From contig JALERL010000037.1 of the NCBI GenBank assembly GCA_022764465.1, forward strand, positions 1-64,000: DNA of 64,000 bases, in the 5' to 3' direction. The position numbers were made by a program, and so were the translations under genes. The notes beneath the pieces were generated by a model, which ran no database searches, was not told the origin of the DNA, and saw nothing but the letters and a program-made list of their open reading frames with translations. Every line of letters starts with the position of its first letter. Position 1 is the first letter of the stretch. This document shows, one piece after another, positions 41,700 through 50,925 of this stretch. This DNA comes from Lachnospiraceae bacterium. Lineage in GTDB: Bacteria > Bacillota > Clostridia > Lachnospirales > Lachnospiraceae.

Positions 41700-43118
41700 A
41701 TGAAAAAAGGACAGGTATTCGAAGGAGTGGTTGCATATACAGACTTTCCCAACAAAGGTGTGGTGGAAGTTGAAAATGAAACACGCTCCGTCATTGTAAA
41801 AAATACAATTCCCGGACAAACGGTTTCTTTTTCCGTAAATAAACTCCGGAAAGGAAAAGCGGAAGGAAGACTTCTTGAAATCCTAGAAAAAGCTCCGGCA
41901 GAATTGGATACTCCATACTGTGAGCACTTTCGAAGCTGTGGCGGTTGCACTTATCAGAGTCTCCCATATGAAGAACAGCTTGCGTTAAAGTCCACCCAGG
42001 TACAAAAGCTTTTAGCACCGGTGATCACGAACTGGTCCGATACACTTTTTGAAGGTATCAAACCAAGCCCGAACCAGTTTTCTTACCGCAATAAAATGGA
42101 GTTTACCTTTGGCGATGCCTATAAGGATGGCCCGCTTGCACTCGGTATGCACAAGCGTGGCAGCTTCTATGATATTGTCCCGGTCAGTGGCTGTCAGATC
42201 GTAGATGAGGATTACCGGAAGATCTTAGCCTTTGTGCAGGAATACTTTGACACACATAAAATCCCATTTTACCATAGACTGCGCCATACCGGCTATCTGC
42301 GTCATCTTCTGGTGCGGAAGGCTGTAAAAACCGGTGAGATCTTAATCGATCTTGTCACTGCTTCCGAATCGGAGCTTCCGGAAAATACCCCTGACGAACA
42401 GACATTACTAGACGGTATGACAAAGGGATTATTGGCACTTGATTATACCGGCAAGGTCACCGGAATCCTTCATACCAGAAACACCGGTGTTGCAGATACG
42501 ATTGCAAATGAAGGCACAGATATCTTATACGGTCAGGATTACTTTTTCGAGGAGCTTCTCGGTCTGAAGTTTAAGATCTCTCCGTTCTCCTTCTTCCAGA
42601 CGAATTCCCTCGGTGCGGAAGTTCTCTATGAGACTGCCCGCGACTATATCGGAAGTTCCTTAGATGACAATGCCGATCAGGTCGTATTCGATCTCTACAG
42701 TGGTACCGGAACGATCGCACAGATGCTCTCTCCGGTTGCCAAAAAGGTCGTCGGTGTCGAGATCATCGAAGAAGCGGTAGAAGCTGCAAAGGAGAATGCC
42801 GTTTTAAACGGATTAACGAACTGTGAGTTCATCGCCGGAGATGTCTTAAAGGTCTTAGATGAGATTGCTGAGAAGCCGGACTTTATCGTACTTGATCCGC
42901 CAAGAGACGGTATCCATCCAAAGGCGTTAGAGAAGATCATCCGCTATGGCGTAAAGCGCATGGTCTATATCTCCTGCAAGCCAACCTCACTTGCGCGCGA
43001 CCTTGAGACCTTACAGGCAAGAGGCTACGAGGTAAAGCGTGTGTGCTGTGTGGACATGTTCCCAGGTACGGTACATGTAGAGACAGTTGTTCTTTTATCC
43101 CAAAGCAATGATTTATAG
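41700..43118 (+). CDS. rlmD: 23S rRNA (uracil-5-)-methyltransferase, RlmD/RlmCD type
   Basis: The 472-residue enzyme methylates a uridine of 23S rRNA at C5 using SAM. It has an N-terminal TRAM domain (about 1-55), a 4Fe-4S cluster site (CEHFRSCGGCTYQ plus SGCQIVD), SAM motif VVFDLYSGTGTIAQ, LDPPRDGIH and the catalytic MVYISCKPTSLARDL. In Firmicutes one RlmCD enzyme modifies both U747 and U1939. ATG 41700 has GAGGA five bases upstream; the ATG four codons earlier would contain the site itself. Confidence 0.94.
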   Translation: MKKGQVFEGVVAYTDFPNKGVVEVENETRSVIVKNTIPGQTVSFSVNKLRKGKAEGRLLEILEKAPAELDTPYCEHFRSCGGCTYQSLPYEEQLALKSTQVQKLLAPVITNWSDTLFEGIKPSPNQFSYRNKMEFTFGDAYKDGPLALGMHKRGSFYDIVPVSGCQIVDEDYRKILAFVQEYFDTHKIPFYHRLRHTGYLRHLLVRKAVKTGEILIDLVTASESELPENTPDEQTLLDGMTKGLLALDYTGKVTGILHTRNTGVADTIANEGTDILYGQDYFFEELLGLKFKISPFSFFQTNSLGAEVLYETARDYIGSSLDDNADQVVFDLYSGTGTIAQMLSPVAKKVVGVEIIEEAVEAAKENAVLNGLTNCEFIAGDVLKVLDEIAEKPDFIVLDPPRDGIHPKALEKIIRYGVKRMVYISCKPTSLARDLETLQARGYEVKRVCCVDMFPGTVHVETVVLLSQSNDL

Positions 43119-43182
43119 ATATTGATTTCGATGATACGGGATGAGGGTAAAGTGATCATTATTTTGAAAAGGGACAAAAATA

Positions 43183-43872
43183 ATGTCAAAGTATAAGTAT
43201 TTATTATGGGACATTGACGATACAATTCTTGATTTTAAGACTGCAGAAAAAACAGCTATTCAAAGCTTGTTCGAAAAATATCAGCTAGGTATTTGTACAG
43301 ATGAAATGCTGCATCGATATTCTCTGATCAACAAGCGGTATTGGCAGGCACTTGAGCGGGGTGAAATGTCAAAAGAAGCTATTTTAACAGGCAGGTTTAA
43401 AGAATTCTTTTCATCTGAAGGACTTGATGATAGTATAGCCTTGGATTTCAATAATGACTATCAGTTGACCCTTGGAGATACTATCATATTTCATGATGAT
43501 GCCAAAAACATCCTTTTAGATATGAAAAAAAGATATAAGCTTGTGGCTGTAACAAACGGAACTGCTGTTGCACAGGAAAAAAAAATAGTAAATTCCGGTT
43601 TATCAGACATAATGGATGCAGTGTTTATTTCTGAAAAAGTTGGCTATGAAAAGCCGAATTCCGCTTTTTTCACCGCAGTTTTTGATGAACTTAGAATTAC
43701 TGATTTATCAGAAGTCCTGATTATCGGAGATTCGCTTTCGAGTGATATTCAAGGAGGTATTCATGCCGGAATAGATACCTGTTGGTACAACCCTGGTAAT
43801 ACTCCCAACACAAGTGACTTGAATCCAACCTACATTATAAGTGACCTGCACGAACTGACAGATATTTTATAA
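43183..43872 (+). CDS. HAD-family hydrolase (YjjG-like pyrimidine nucleotidase)
   Basis: The 229-residue protein has HAD motif I LLWDIDDTILDF, motif II VAVTNGTAVAQ, and motifs III/IV GYEKPNSAFF and LIIGDSLSSDIQGG. The two aspartates with DxDDT-type spacing and the YjjG-like cap fit nucleotidases that clean up non-canonical pyrimidine nucleotides. AAAAGGGAC precedes the ATG. The gene is visibly more AT-rich than its neighbours, which may mean recent transfer. Confidence 0.88.
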   Translation: MSKYKYLLWDIDDTILDFKTAEKTAIQSLFEKYQLGICTDEMLHRYSLINKRYWQALERGEMSKEAILTGRFKEFFSSEGLDDSIALDFNNDYQLTLGDTIIFHDDAKNILLDMKKRYKLVAVTNGTAVAQEKKIVNSGLSDIMDAVFISEKVGYEKPNSAFFTAVFDELRITDLSEVLIIGDSLSSDIQGGIHAGIDTCWYNPGNTPNTSDLNPTYIISDLHELTDIL

Positions 43873-43928
43873 TCGCAATCAATGCACTTAACAGCGTTCC
43901 GACTAAATACTTTTATAAACTGATACAA

Positions 43929-43961
43929 AAGCCCCTCCGCCGGATTCCGGTGGAGGGGCTT
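43929..43961. terminator. Bidirectional terminator between the HAD gene and a small membrane gene
   Basis: The 15-bp stem (AAGCCCCTCC...GGAGGGGCTT, one mismatch) with a three-base loop lies between converging genes. The minus strand is followed by TTTTG. Confidence 0.85.
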
Positions 43962-43976
43962 CTCATTCCTATTCCA

Positions 43977-44258
43977 TTAGTCCTCTGTTGTCTCGTCCTC
44001 GTCTTCATCATCGAAGAAATCATCTTCGAAGTCGTCATCGAAATCATCTTCGAAATCGTCCAGATAATCCGGTGCGAAGAAACGATATAAACCATATGCT
44101 GCTGCGGCAACAACAGCGATCACGCCAACGATTGCAAGAATGATACAAACAGGTGATTTTTTCTTTTCCATCTCTTCCTTCTCCTTCTTGTTCAATAACT
44201 CAGAAACCTTTGAAACATTTGCTGAAAGCAAATCACGTAATTCATCTACTTTATTCAT
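43977..44258 (-). CDS. Small membrane protein with highly acidic C-terminal tail
   Basis: The 93-residue protein has an N-terminal coiled segment (about 1-32), one membrane helix (PVCIILAIVGVIAVVAAAAY) and a C-terminal tail of repeated DDFEDD-type units (about 69-93). I do not recognise a named family; similar small proteins are common in Lachnospiraceae. AAAGGAGAGGAAATAC precedes the ATG. The acidic tail, cytoplasmic or external, could bind metal ions or a basic partner. Confidence 0.75.
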   Translation of the reverse strand: MNKVDELRDLLSANVSKVSELLNKKEKEEMEKKKSPVCIILAIVGVIAVVAAAAYGLYRFFAPDYLDDFEDDFDDDFEDDFFDDEDEDETTED

Positions 44259-44373
44259 GTATTTCCTCTCCTTTACACAAATTATTCGTACACTTTGAAT
44301 TTATAAATAGTATAACACATTCCATGCGCTTCTACTATAAAAAAATACAATTTCATAAAAAATTTATATCTTT

Positions 44374-46629
44374 TTAGAGCTTCTGAAGCTTTGCAAAAGA
44401 AGCAAACATCTTCTTTACCCCTGCCCCGTCAAATTCCACGGTAACCTCATAATCCCTGCCGCCTTCCACGATCTGTTTTACCGTGCCTTCACCGAACTTT
44501 ATATGCTTTACACGGTCCCCGGCAGCATAATCTAAGGCTGCCTTACTGGCTGTTCCGGTGAAGTTTTTCGCCTGAAAGGCATCCGGCACACCCACTCTTG
44601 TCATCGCCACCGGCTTGGAACGGAATGCCTTTTTCGCAAGCTGGCTGACAGACGGCTGATAACTCTCCGGCTCTCTCTCCTTGCGGATCTCCCCTGCAAG
44701 AAGCTCTCTTGGGATCTCTTTTACAAAGCGGGATACTTTATTGTACTGCGTCTCGCCACGGATCATACGCTGTCTTGCACAGCTGATCGAGAGCCGTTCC
44801 TTGGCTCTCGTAATACCAACATAACAGAGCCGCCGCTCCTCTTCGATCTCTTCTGCGGAATTATCCGAACAGATGGACATATAGCTTGGGAAAAGTCCGT
44901 CTTCCATACCCGCTAAATAGACCTGCGGGAACTCTAAGCCCTTTGCACTATGCAAGGTCATAAGAACCACATAGTTCTGCTCATCGTCCACCGAATCGAT
45001 GTCTTCCACCAGTGCGACTTCCTCTAAAAAACCGCTTAACGATGCCGGTTCTCCCGCATCCTCTGCCTCTGTTTCATATGCCACGACCTTCGAGATCAAC
45101 TCATCGATATTCTGGATACGCTGCTCTGCTTCTTCCGTATTCTCTGCTTCTAATTCTGCGACATAACCGGTCTCATCAATAATCTCCTGCAACAGTTCCG
45201 AGATACTGATGAATTCCAGCTTACTTCGCATTGTCTGGATAAAGGTAACAAACGGCCGGATCTTAGCTGCTGCCCTGCCAAGTGACGGAATATCCCCCGC
45301 CATCTTAAGTGCCGTATAAAAGCTGATATTCTCCTGGACCGCATAATCCTGTACACGCGTCAGTGTCGTCGCACCGATCCCGCGCTTTGGTACATTGATG
45401 ATCCTTCGTACCGCAAGATCGTCTCTCGCGTTATCGATCGTCTTCAGATACGCAAGCAGATCCTTGATCTCCTTTCTGGCATAGAAGTTCACTCCACCAA
45501 CGATCTTATATGGGATATTGGAACGGATAAACCGCTCCTCGAATAAACGGGACTGTGCATTGGTACGGTATAATACCGCACAGTTGCGGTACTCATATAC
45601 GCCTTCTTTGACCTTCGACATGATGTCCCGCGCCACATAATCCGCTTCATCATATCCGGTCTCAAACTGATGAAAAGCAATCTTCTCTCCCGTATCATTA
45701 TCCGTCCACAGACGCTTCGCTTTTCTTCCCTGATTATTGGCGATCACACCGTTTGCAGCATCTAAGATATTCTGCGTGGAACGGTAGTTCTGCTCTAGCT
45801 TGATCGTCTTCGCATCCGGAAATTCCTTTTCAAAGTTTAAGATATTATAGATATTCGCACCGCGGAACTTATAGATCGACTGGTCATCATCACCAACGAC
45901 ACAAAGATTCCGGTACTTTCCGGCTAAGAGCTTGATCAGCATAAACTGCGCCGTATTCGTATCCTGATACTCATCAACCATGATATAGCGGAAACGCTCC
46001 TGATAATAGTCTAAGACCTCTGCATCCGCCTGAAACAGTTCCACGGTCTTTACGATCAGATCATCAAAGTCTAATGCATTGTTTTTCCGCAGGTTCTCCT
46101 GATATTCCCGGTATACCTCCGCCTGCTTCATCTTCGTAAAATCACCCTGTGCACGCAGTGTATACGCCTCCGGACTGATCAGTTCATCCTTCGCAGAAGA
46201 GATCACGCTTAAAAAGGTGCGTTCCTTGTAGATCTTCGTATCAATATTCAGCCGCTTGCATATGTCCTTCATCAAAGACTTCTGATCGTCTGCATCATAG
46301 ATCGTAAAATTCGTATCAAAGCCGATCCGGTCAATATGACGTCGTAAAATACGGACACAGGTCGAATGAAAGGTCGATACCCAGATGCTCTCCGATCCGT
46401 AACCTACCATATCATCAATACGCTCACGCATCTCCCCTGCTGCCTTATTCGTAAAGGTGATCGCCATAATATTATAGGGATTCACACCCACTTCTTCGAT
46501 CAGATAGGCAGTCCGGTGCGTCAGCACTCTTGTCTTACCGGAACCTGCCCCTGCTAAGATCAGCAGCGGTCCCTCTGTATGAAAAACAGCTTCCTGCTGC
46601 ATATCGTTCATTGTCTCATAAGATGACAT
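44374..46629 (-). CDS. pcrA: ATP-dependent DNA helicase PcrA/UvrD
   Basis: The 751-residue SF1 helicase unwinds DNA 3' to 5' in excision repair and removes RecA and stalled polymerases. It has Walker A ILAGAGSGKTRVLTHR, motif II VDEYQDTNTAQF, motif III VGDDDQSIYKFRGA, QNYRST, motif V LMTLHSAKGLEFPQVYLAG, VGITRAKERL, and the C-terminal tudor-like AGDRVKHIKFGEGTVKQI that contacts RNA polymerase. Length is normal. GAGGTAAGAAG precedes the ATG. Confidence 0.97.
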   Translation of the reverse strand: MSSYETMNDMQQEAVFHTEGPLLILAGAGSGKTRVLTHRTAYLIEEVGVNPYNIMAITFTNKAAGEMRERIDDMVGYGSESIWVSTFHSTCVRILRRHIDRIGFDTNFTIYDADDQKSLMKDICKRLNIDTKIYKERTFLSVISSAKDELISPEAYTLRAQGDFTKMKQAEVYREYQENLRKNNALDFDDLIVKTVELFQADAEVLDYYQERFRYIMVDEYQDTNTAQFMLIKLLAGKYRNLCVVGDDDQSIYKFRGANIYNILNFEKEFPDAKTIKLEQNYRSTQNILDAANGVIANNQGRKAKRLWTDNDTGEKIAFHQFETGYDEADYVARDIMSKVKEGVYEYRNCAVLYRTNAQSRLFEERFIRSNIPYKIVGGVNFYARKEIKDLLAYLKTIDNARDDLAVRRIINVPKRGIGATTLTRVQDYAVQENISFYTALKMAGDIPSLGRAAAKIRPFVTFIQTMRSKLEFISISELLQEIIDETGYVAELEAENTEEAEQRIQNIDELISKVVAYETEAEDAGEPASLSGFLEEVALVEDIDSVDDEQNYVVLMTLHSAKGLEFPQVYLAGMEDGLFPSYMSICSDNSAEEIEEERRLCYVGITRAKERLSISCARQRMIRGETQYNKVSRFVKEIPRELLAGEIRKEREPESYQPSVSQLAKKAFRSKPVAMTRVGVPDAFQAKNFTGTASKAALDYAAGDRVKHIKFGEGTVKQIVEGGRDYEVTVEFDGAGVKKMFASFAKLQKL

Positions 46630-46814
46630 TCTTCTTACCTCGTCTTTGTCTGATTGTTTCTCCGAAAAGATTCTGTATCTACCCTAACATTTTCTATAAT
46701 TAGTGTCAATTCTTTTCCACAATATTTTCGAACATATTTTCGCATTTTGTAAATCAAAAGCATCTGTAATTTGCATCATCTAGTACATACATGTCAAAAA
46801 CATTTATACCGGAC

Positions 46815-46843
46815 TTGTCATCTAGTTTTAAATACTATATAAT
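46815..46843 (+). promoter_or_regulatory. Sigma-A promoter of the DUF1836 gene
   Basis: TTGTCA (46815-46820), a 17-base spacer and TATAAT (46838-46843), about 78 bases before the start codon. Confidence 0.82.
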
Positions 46844-46920
46844 ACAGAAGACAGACGTTACATTTCAGATAAAACAAACGTAGAAATTGCACCGAAACGT
46901 GTGCAGAAATGGGGATTATT

Positions 46921-47583
46921 ATGACGATTGACACACATGATTTTCTAAACAGTATCCTTGCAAGTCTCTCACGCATTGATTACATTAAGCCGGACAGCAT
47001 TCCGAACATTGATTTATATATGGATCAGATCACGACCTTTATGGACACCCAGTTAAGCAAGTCCAAACGCTACGAAGACGATAAGGTGCTCACCAAGACC
47101 ATGATCAATAACTATGCCAAGAATAATCTTCTCCCACCGCCGGTGAAGAAGAAATATTCCAAGGAACATGTGCTGACACTGATCTTCATCTATTATTTTA
47201 AAAACATCTTAAGCATCAGTGACATCCAGAGCATCCTGCATCCGCTGACAGAAAAATACTTTGCATCAGATTCCGATATCGACCTGACTGCGATCTATGA
47301 AGAAGTCTTTAGTCTTGAAAGCGATGAAGTGAAAAATCTGATGAAGGACATCACGAAAAAGTTTAATACCAGCTTCGAGCAGACCTTCTTAGATGCACCG
47401 GAGGAGGAGCAGGAATTCTTACACACCTTCTCCTTTATCTGTATGTTAAGCTTTGATGTATTTGTGAAAAAGATGCTGATTGAAAAGATCATCGATGAAG
47501 TAAATGCAAGGGAAGCAGAAAAGAAAGCCACGGAAAAGGCTGAGAAAAAATCTGCAGAGCACGAGAAAAAAACAGAAAAATAA
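46921..47583 (+). CDS. DUF1836 protein
   Basis: The 220-residue protein matches DUF1836 (helical; KVLTKTMINNYAKNNLLPPP, VKKKYSKEHVLTLIFIYYFK, LSISDIQSIL), a Firmicute family resembling a MerR-like helix-turn-helix, of unknown function. The C-terminus is a charged lysine/glutamate helix. The start at ATG 46921 has GGGGA upstream; the ATG four codons earlier is less well placed. Monocistronic. Confidence 0.88.
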   Translation: MTIDTHDFLNSILASLSRIDYIKPDSIPNIDLYMDQITTFMDTQLSKSKRYEDDKVLTKTMINNYAKNNLLPPPVKKKYSKEHVLTLIFIYYFKNILSISDIQSILHPLTEKYFASDSDIDLTAIYEEVFSLESDEVKNLMKDITKKFNTSFEQTFLDAPEEEQEFLHTFSFICMLSFDVFVKKMLIEKIIDEVNAREAEKKATEKAEKKSAEHEKKTEK

Positions 47584-47591
47584 GGAACACA

Positions 47592-47636
47592 AAAAGGAAC
47601 GATCAGATTCTTCTAAAATATAAATCGTTCCTTTTC
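47592..47636. terminator. Bidirectional terminator between DUF1836 and YerC genes
   Basis: AAAAGGAACGAT pairs with ATCGTTCCTTTT across a 19-base AT-rich loop, between the two converging genes. Confidence 0.8.
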
Positions 47637-47647
47637 CATTGCATGAC

Positions 47648-47950
47648 CTATTCTCCGTCTGGTCTTACATTCGTTCTTGCAAATACCATGTCATATCCGT
47701 CACAGCCATAATTCAGGGAACGGTTGACTCTGCTGATCGTTGCTGTCGATGCTCCGGTCTTCTCCGCTATATCCAGATATGTCTTCTGCTCTCTTAACAT
47801 CTTCGCAACTTCATAACGCTGCGAGAAAGCCAGTAACTCATTTACGGTGCATACATCCTCGAAAAACTTGTAACATTCCTCTTTATTCTCAAGGCTTAAG
47901 ATTGCATCAAACAAATGATCTACTGCTTCTGTTCTGACATTCTTACTCAT
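47648..47950 (-). CDS. YerC/YecD-family TrpR-like DNA-binding protein
   Basis: The 100-residue protein belongs to the YerC group, related to the tryptophan repressor TrpR. It has LLAFSQRYEVAKMLREQKTY followed by the helix-turn-helix LDIAEKTGASTATISRVNRS. The fold is helical and dimeric. Function is unknown; it may regulate transcription. AAGGAGACAGGCAT precedes the ATG. Confidence 0.92.
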   Translation of the reverse strand: MSKNVRTEAVDHLFDAILSLENKEECYKFFEDVCTVNELLAFSQRYEVAKMLREQKTYLDIAEKTGASTATISRVNRSLNYGCDGYDMVFARTNVRPDGE

Positions 47951-48096
47951 ATGCCTGTCTCCTTTTCCATTGATATTAAAATTTTAACATATTAAAGTAT
48001 GAAAGTAAATATTTTCTTTTTCAATTCCTGTTTTTTCTATACACTCTTTTTTCCCTTTTTCATAAAATAAACCAAAAGTTTTGAACTGGAATCCAC

Positions 48097-49119
48097 ATGA
48101 AAAAAAGATCCTTACAAAAAATCGGTGTGTTTACCCTGCTTGGTGCTTCGATGCTCCTGCTTTTTGCCGGCATCACTGCCTGCAAGAAGAAAACAGCCGA
48201 TCCCACAACACCTGTTACCCTCAACGAAGTTGCACATTCTATCTTCTATGCTCCGATGTATGTTGCGATGGAAAACGGTTATTTTTCCGAGGAAGGCATT
48301 GATCTGACACTTGTGACCGGCTTTGGTGCCGATAAGACCATGACCGCCGTTGTCTCCGGCGATGCCGACATCGGCTTTATGGGAACGGAAGCAAGTATCT
48401 ATGCTTATGCCGAAGGTGCCAAAGACTATGTGATCAACTTCGCCCAGCTTACCCAGCGTGCCGGCAACTTTCTGGTTGCAAGAGAACCAAATGATTCCTT
48501 TGACTGGAATACGCTAAAGGACACCGATGTGCTTGGTGGAAGAGCCGGTGGCACACCGGAGATGGTCTTCGAATACATCTTAAAGCAAAAGTGCATCGAC
48601 CCGGCCAAGGATCTTCGGATCGATCAGAGCATTGACTTTGGTTCTACTGCTGCCGCTTTTTCCGGTGGTCAGGGCGATTATACGATCGAATTCGAGCCGG
48701 GTGCAACTGCACTTGAAAAAGAAGGTGCCGGATACGTCGTTGCTTCTCTTGGGGTAGAATCCGGTTATCTGCCATATACCGCCTTCTCTGCGAAAAAGAG
48801 TTATATGGAAAAGAATCCAAAGGTCATCGAGGCCTTCACAAAGGCACTGCAAAAGGGTATGGAATATACTTCCAAACACACACCTGCCGAAATCGCTGCT
48901 GTGATCCAGCCACAATTTAAAGACACAGATCTTGAGACGATCACAACGATTGTTACCAGATATTACGATCAGGATACCTGGAAAACCGATCTGATCCTGA
49001 CAAAAGACAGCTATGAACTGATGACCGGTATCCTAAAAGATGCCGGTGTATTAGATACCGATGTCCCTTATGAGAAGCTCGTAACAACCGAGTATGCAAA
49101 AGAAGCCCTAAAAAAATAA
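48097..49119 (+). CDS. NMT1/THI5/SsuA-like ABC substrate-binding lipoprotein (orphan)
   Basis: The 340-residue protein has a lipoprotein signal with lipobox AGITAC (Cys at about 29) and an NMT1/SsuA-type binding domain: LNEVAHSIFYAPMYVAMENG, YFSEEGIDLTLVTGFGADKT, AVVSGDADIGFMGTEASIYA. Such proteins bind thiamine precursors, sulfonates, nitrate or riboflavin-like ligands. The ABC permease and ATPase that usually follow are absent here; the next genes are convergent. Only a weak GGA lies before the ATG. It may use a distant transporter. Confidence 0.88.
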   Translation: MKKRSLQKIGVFTLLGASMLLLFAGITACKKKTADPTTPVTLNEVAHSIFYAPMYVAMENGYFSEEGIDLTLVTGFGADKTMTAVVSGDADIGFMGTEASIYAYAEGAKDYVINFAQLTQRAGNFLVAREPNDSFDWNTLKDTDVLGGRAGGTPEMVFEYILKQKCIDPAKDLRIDQSIDFGSTAAAFSGGQGDYTIEFEPGATALEKEGAGYVVASLGVESGYLPYTAFSAKKSYMEKNPKVIEAFTKALQKGMEYTSKHTPAEIAAVIQPQFKDTDLETITTIVTRYYDQDTWKTDLILTKDSYELMTGILKDAGVLDTDVPYEKLVTTEYAKEALKK

Positions 49120-49153
49120 AGTGTGCGCTTGATTGCTTGCTTTTCCTATACAG
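49119..49153. repeat. Multi-hairpin intergenic repeat, copy C (internally deleted)
   Basis: AAGTGTGCGCTTG joined to GATTGCTTGCTTTT and TCCTATACAG matches the two ends and the middle junction of copy B (55694-55845) with the interior removed. It starts right at the stop of the lipoprotein gene. Confidence 0.6.
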
Positions 49154-49160
49154 CAAACAA

Positions 49161-49213
49161 AACGTCCTGTCATGTATCCGGACACTCCATACGATACATT
49201 GCAGGACGTTCTT
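49161..49213. terminator. Bidirectional terminator between the lipoprotein and small export genes
   Basis: An 18-bp imperfect stem (49161-49178 with 49193-49210; AACGTCCTG / CAGGACGTT at the base) is followed by CTTTT on the plus strand, between converging genes. Confidence 0.8.
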
Positions 49214-49684
49214 TTAAAACAGACTGAAAATTCCCACACTTCCGATCATCATTAAGACACCGGCAAGTAAAACTCCAAGCATAACTGCTGCCACACTCGA
49301 CTTAAAATCCATATCGAGGATACTTGCAGCTAAGGTTCCGGTCCATGCTCCGGTTCCCGGAACCGGGATGCCGACAAAAAGAAGCAATGCTAAAAACAAT
49401 CCTCTTCCAGCCTTTGCCTGTAACTTCTGACCGCCCTTTTCTCCTTTTTCCAGACACCAGCTAAACGGCTTTCCGATCACCGGCTTATCTGCGCCCCAGA
49501 TCAGTACCTTTCTTGCGAAAAGATAGATGATCGGAACCGGAAGCATATTACCAATGATGCTGATAATATAAGACGGAAGGATCGGCAGATTCATCGTTGG
49601 AAGCTGTGAAATCGGAATGGCACCACGAAGCTCCACAAGCGGAACCATCGATACCAGAAATACCAGTAAATATTTTTTTAACAT
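49214..49684 (-). CDS. Small multidrug export family protein (COG2426)
   Basis: The 156-residue, about four-helix membrane protein matches the COG2426 (Sm_multidrug_ex) family: VSMVPLVELRGAIPISQLPT, LFVGIPVPGTGAWTGTLAAS. These are of unclear function and are named as putative export proteins. AAAGGT precedes the ATG at some distance. Monocistronic or co-transcribed with hisC, whose stop lies 53 bases upstream. Confidence 0.87.
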   Translation of the reverse strand: MLKKYLLVFLVSMVPLVELRGAIPISQLPTMNLPILPSYIISIIGNMLPVPIIYLFARKVLIWGADKPVIGKPFSWCLEKGEKGGQKLQAKAGRGLFLALLLFVGIPVPGTGAWTGTLAASILDMDFKSSVAAVMLGVLLAGVLMMIGSVGIFSLF

Positions 49685-49736
49685 CGGATAACAATACCTT
49701 TCTATGTTCTTATTCTATACAATAGCCAAAGCTTTC

Positions 49737-50795
49737 TTACGCAAGATAGTTCTTCAAAAATGCGATCAGTGCATCCATCTCTGCATCCGTACCGATCGAA
49801 ATACGAAGATAATTGCGGATACGCTCCGGATGCGTAAAGTGGCGGACATAAATATTCTGCTCTCTGAGTGCACCCATCAGTTCTTCTGCGGAAACCTTTG
49901 GATGGGAAGCGAAGATAAAGTTACTCTTCGAATCGCCAAACACAAATCCGAGTGCTGCTAATTCCTTCTTCGTCCGTTCTCTGGTTGCAATAATCTTATT
50001 CCGTGTCTCATCAAAATATGCCCGGTCTGCCAATGCTGCTGCACCTGCTGCAAGCGTAAGCTGATTCATCGTATAGGAATTAAAGGAATACTTCACATCA
50101 TTCATATAACGGATCAGCTTGGGCTGTGCCATGGCATATCCGATACGCATTCCTGCAAGGGAACGGGACTTCGAGAACGTCTGTACCACGATCAGATTGT
50201 CGTACTTTTCGATCAAAGGCAATGCAGATACTCCGCCAAAATCAATATATGCTTCATCCACAACCACGATCACATCCGGATTCGCCTGAATGATATCCTC
50301 GATCTCGGAAAGCTCCATGATAATACCTGTCGGCGCATTCGGATTCGGGAAGATCACACCTCCGTTTTCCTTGTAATAATCACTCTTATTGATCGTAAAA
50401 TCATCATTAAGCGGCTGTACCTCATATGGAACCCGGAATTCATCTGCCCACACATCATAAAACGAATAGGTAATATCCGGGAAAAAGATTGGCTTATCTG
50501 AGTTAAAGAAGGTCAGATAGATCATCGCAAGTACATCATCCGATCCAACACCTACAAAGATATTCTCCGGCTTTAAACCATACTCTGCTGCTAATGCATC
50601 CACTAAGATCTTTGCCGTCGGGTCCGGATATAATCTTAACCGGTCTGTGTCAAAGCTTTTGATCGCATCGACAACACCCGGTGCAGGTGGATACGGATTC
50701 TCATTGGTATTTAACTTTATCATATCTGGCTGATTCGGCTGTTCACCCGGTACATACGGAACAACCTTTCGTATATTTTTCTCCCAAGCTTTCAT
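49737..50795 (-). CDS. hisC: Histidinol-phosphate aminotransferase
   Basis: The 352-residue class I/II PLP enzyme converts imidazole-acetol phosphate and glutamate to histidinol phosphate. It has KLNTNENPYPPAPGVVDAIK, FPNPNAPTGI, VVDEAYIDFGG, and the PLP lysine in VVQTFSKSRSLAGMRIGYAM. Length is normal. No other his genes are in the window, so the gene is separated from a his operon; some HisC-like proteins also serve aromatic amino acids. Confidence 0.94.
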   Translation of the reverse strand: MKAWEKNIRKVVPYVPGEQPNQPDMIKLNTNENPYPPAPGVVDAIKSFDTDRLRLYPDPTAKILVDALAAEYGLKPENIFVGVGSDDVLAMIYLTFFNSDKPIFFPDITYSFYDVWADEFRVPYEVQPLNDDFTINKSDYYKENGGVIFPNPNAPTGIIMELSEIEDIIQANPDVIVVVDEAYIDFGGVSALPLIEKYDNLIVVQTFSKSRSLAGMRIGYAMAQPKLIRYMNDVKYSFNSYTMNQLTLAAGAAALADRAYFDETRNKIIATRERTKKELAALGFVFGDSKSNFIFASHPKVSAEELMGALREQNIYVRHFTHPERIRNYLRISIGTDAEMDALIAFLKNYLA

Positions 50796-50877
50796 TTACA
50801 TTCAAACCTGTGTTTTACACACTTTTCCTTTCCTATACTATTCACAACTTTACTACATTTATCCGGTAAAGTAAAGA

Positions 50878-50908
50878 ATAAGCACACAGTTTTTCGCTGT
50901 GTGCTTAT
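50878..50908. terminator. Terminator downstream of galT
   Basis: AAGCACACAG / CTGTGTGCTT with loop TTTTTCG lies 18 bases after the galT stop. The T run is weak (ATTCTTTA on the minus strand). Confidence 0.65.
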
Positions 50909-50925
50909 CTGTGCTTCGTATGTAT

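Noticed and set aside
49737-50795. Part of a his operon
   Set aside because: Only hisC is present; neighbours are unrelated.
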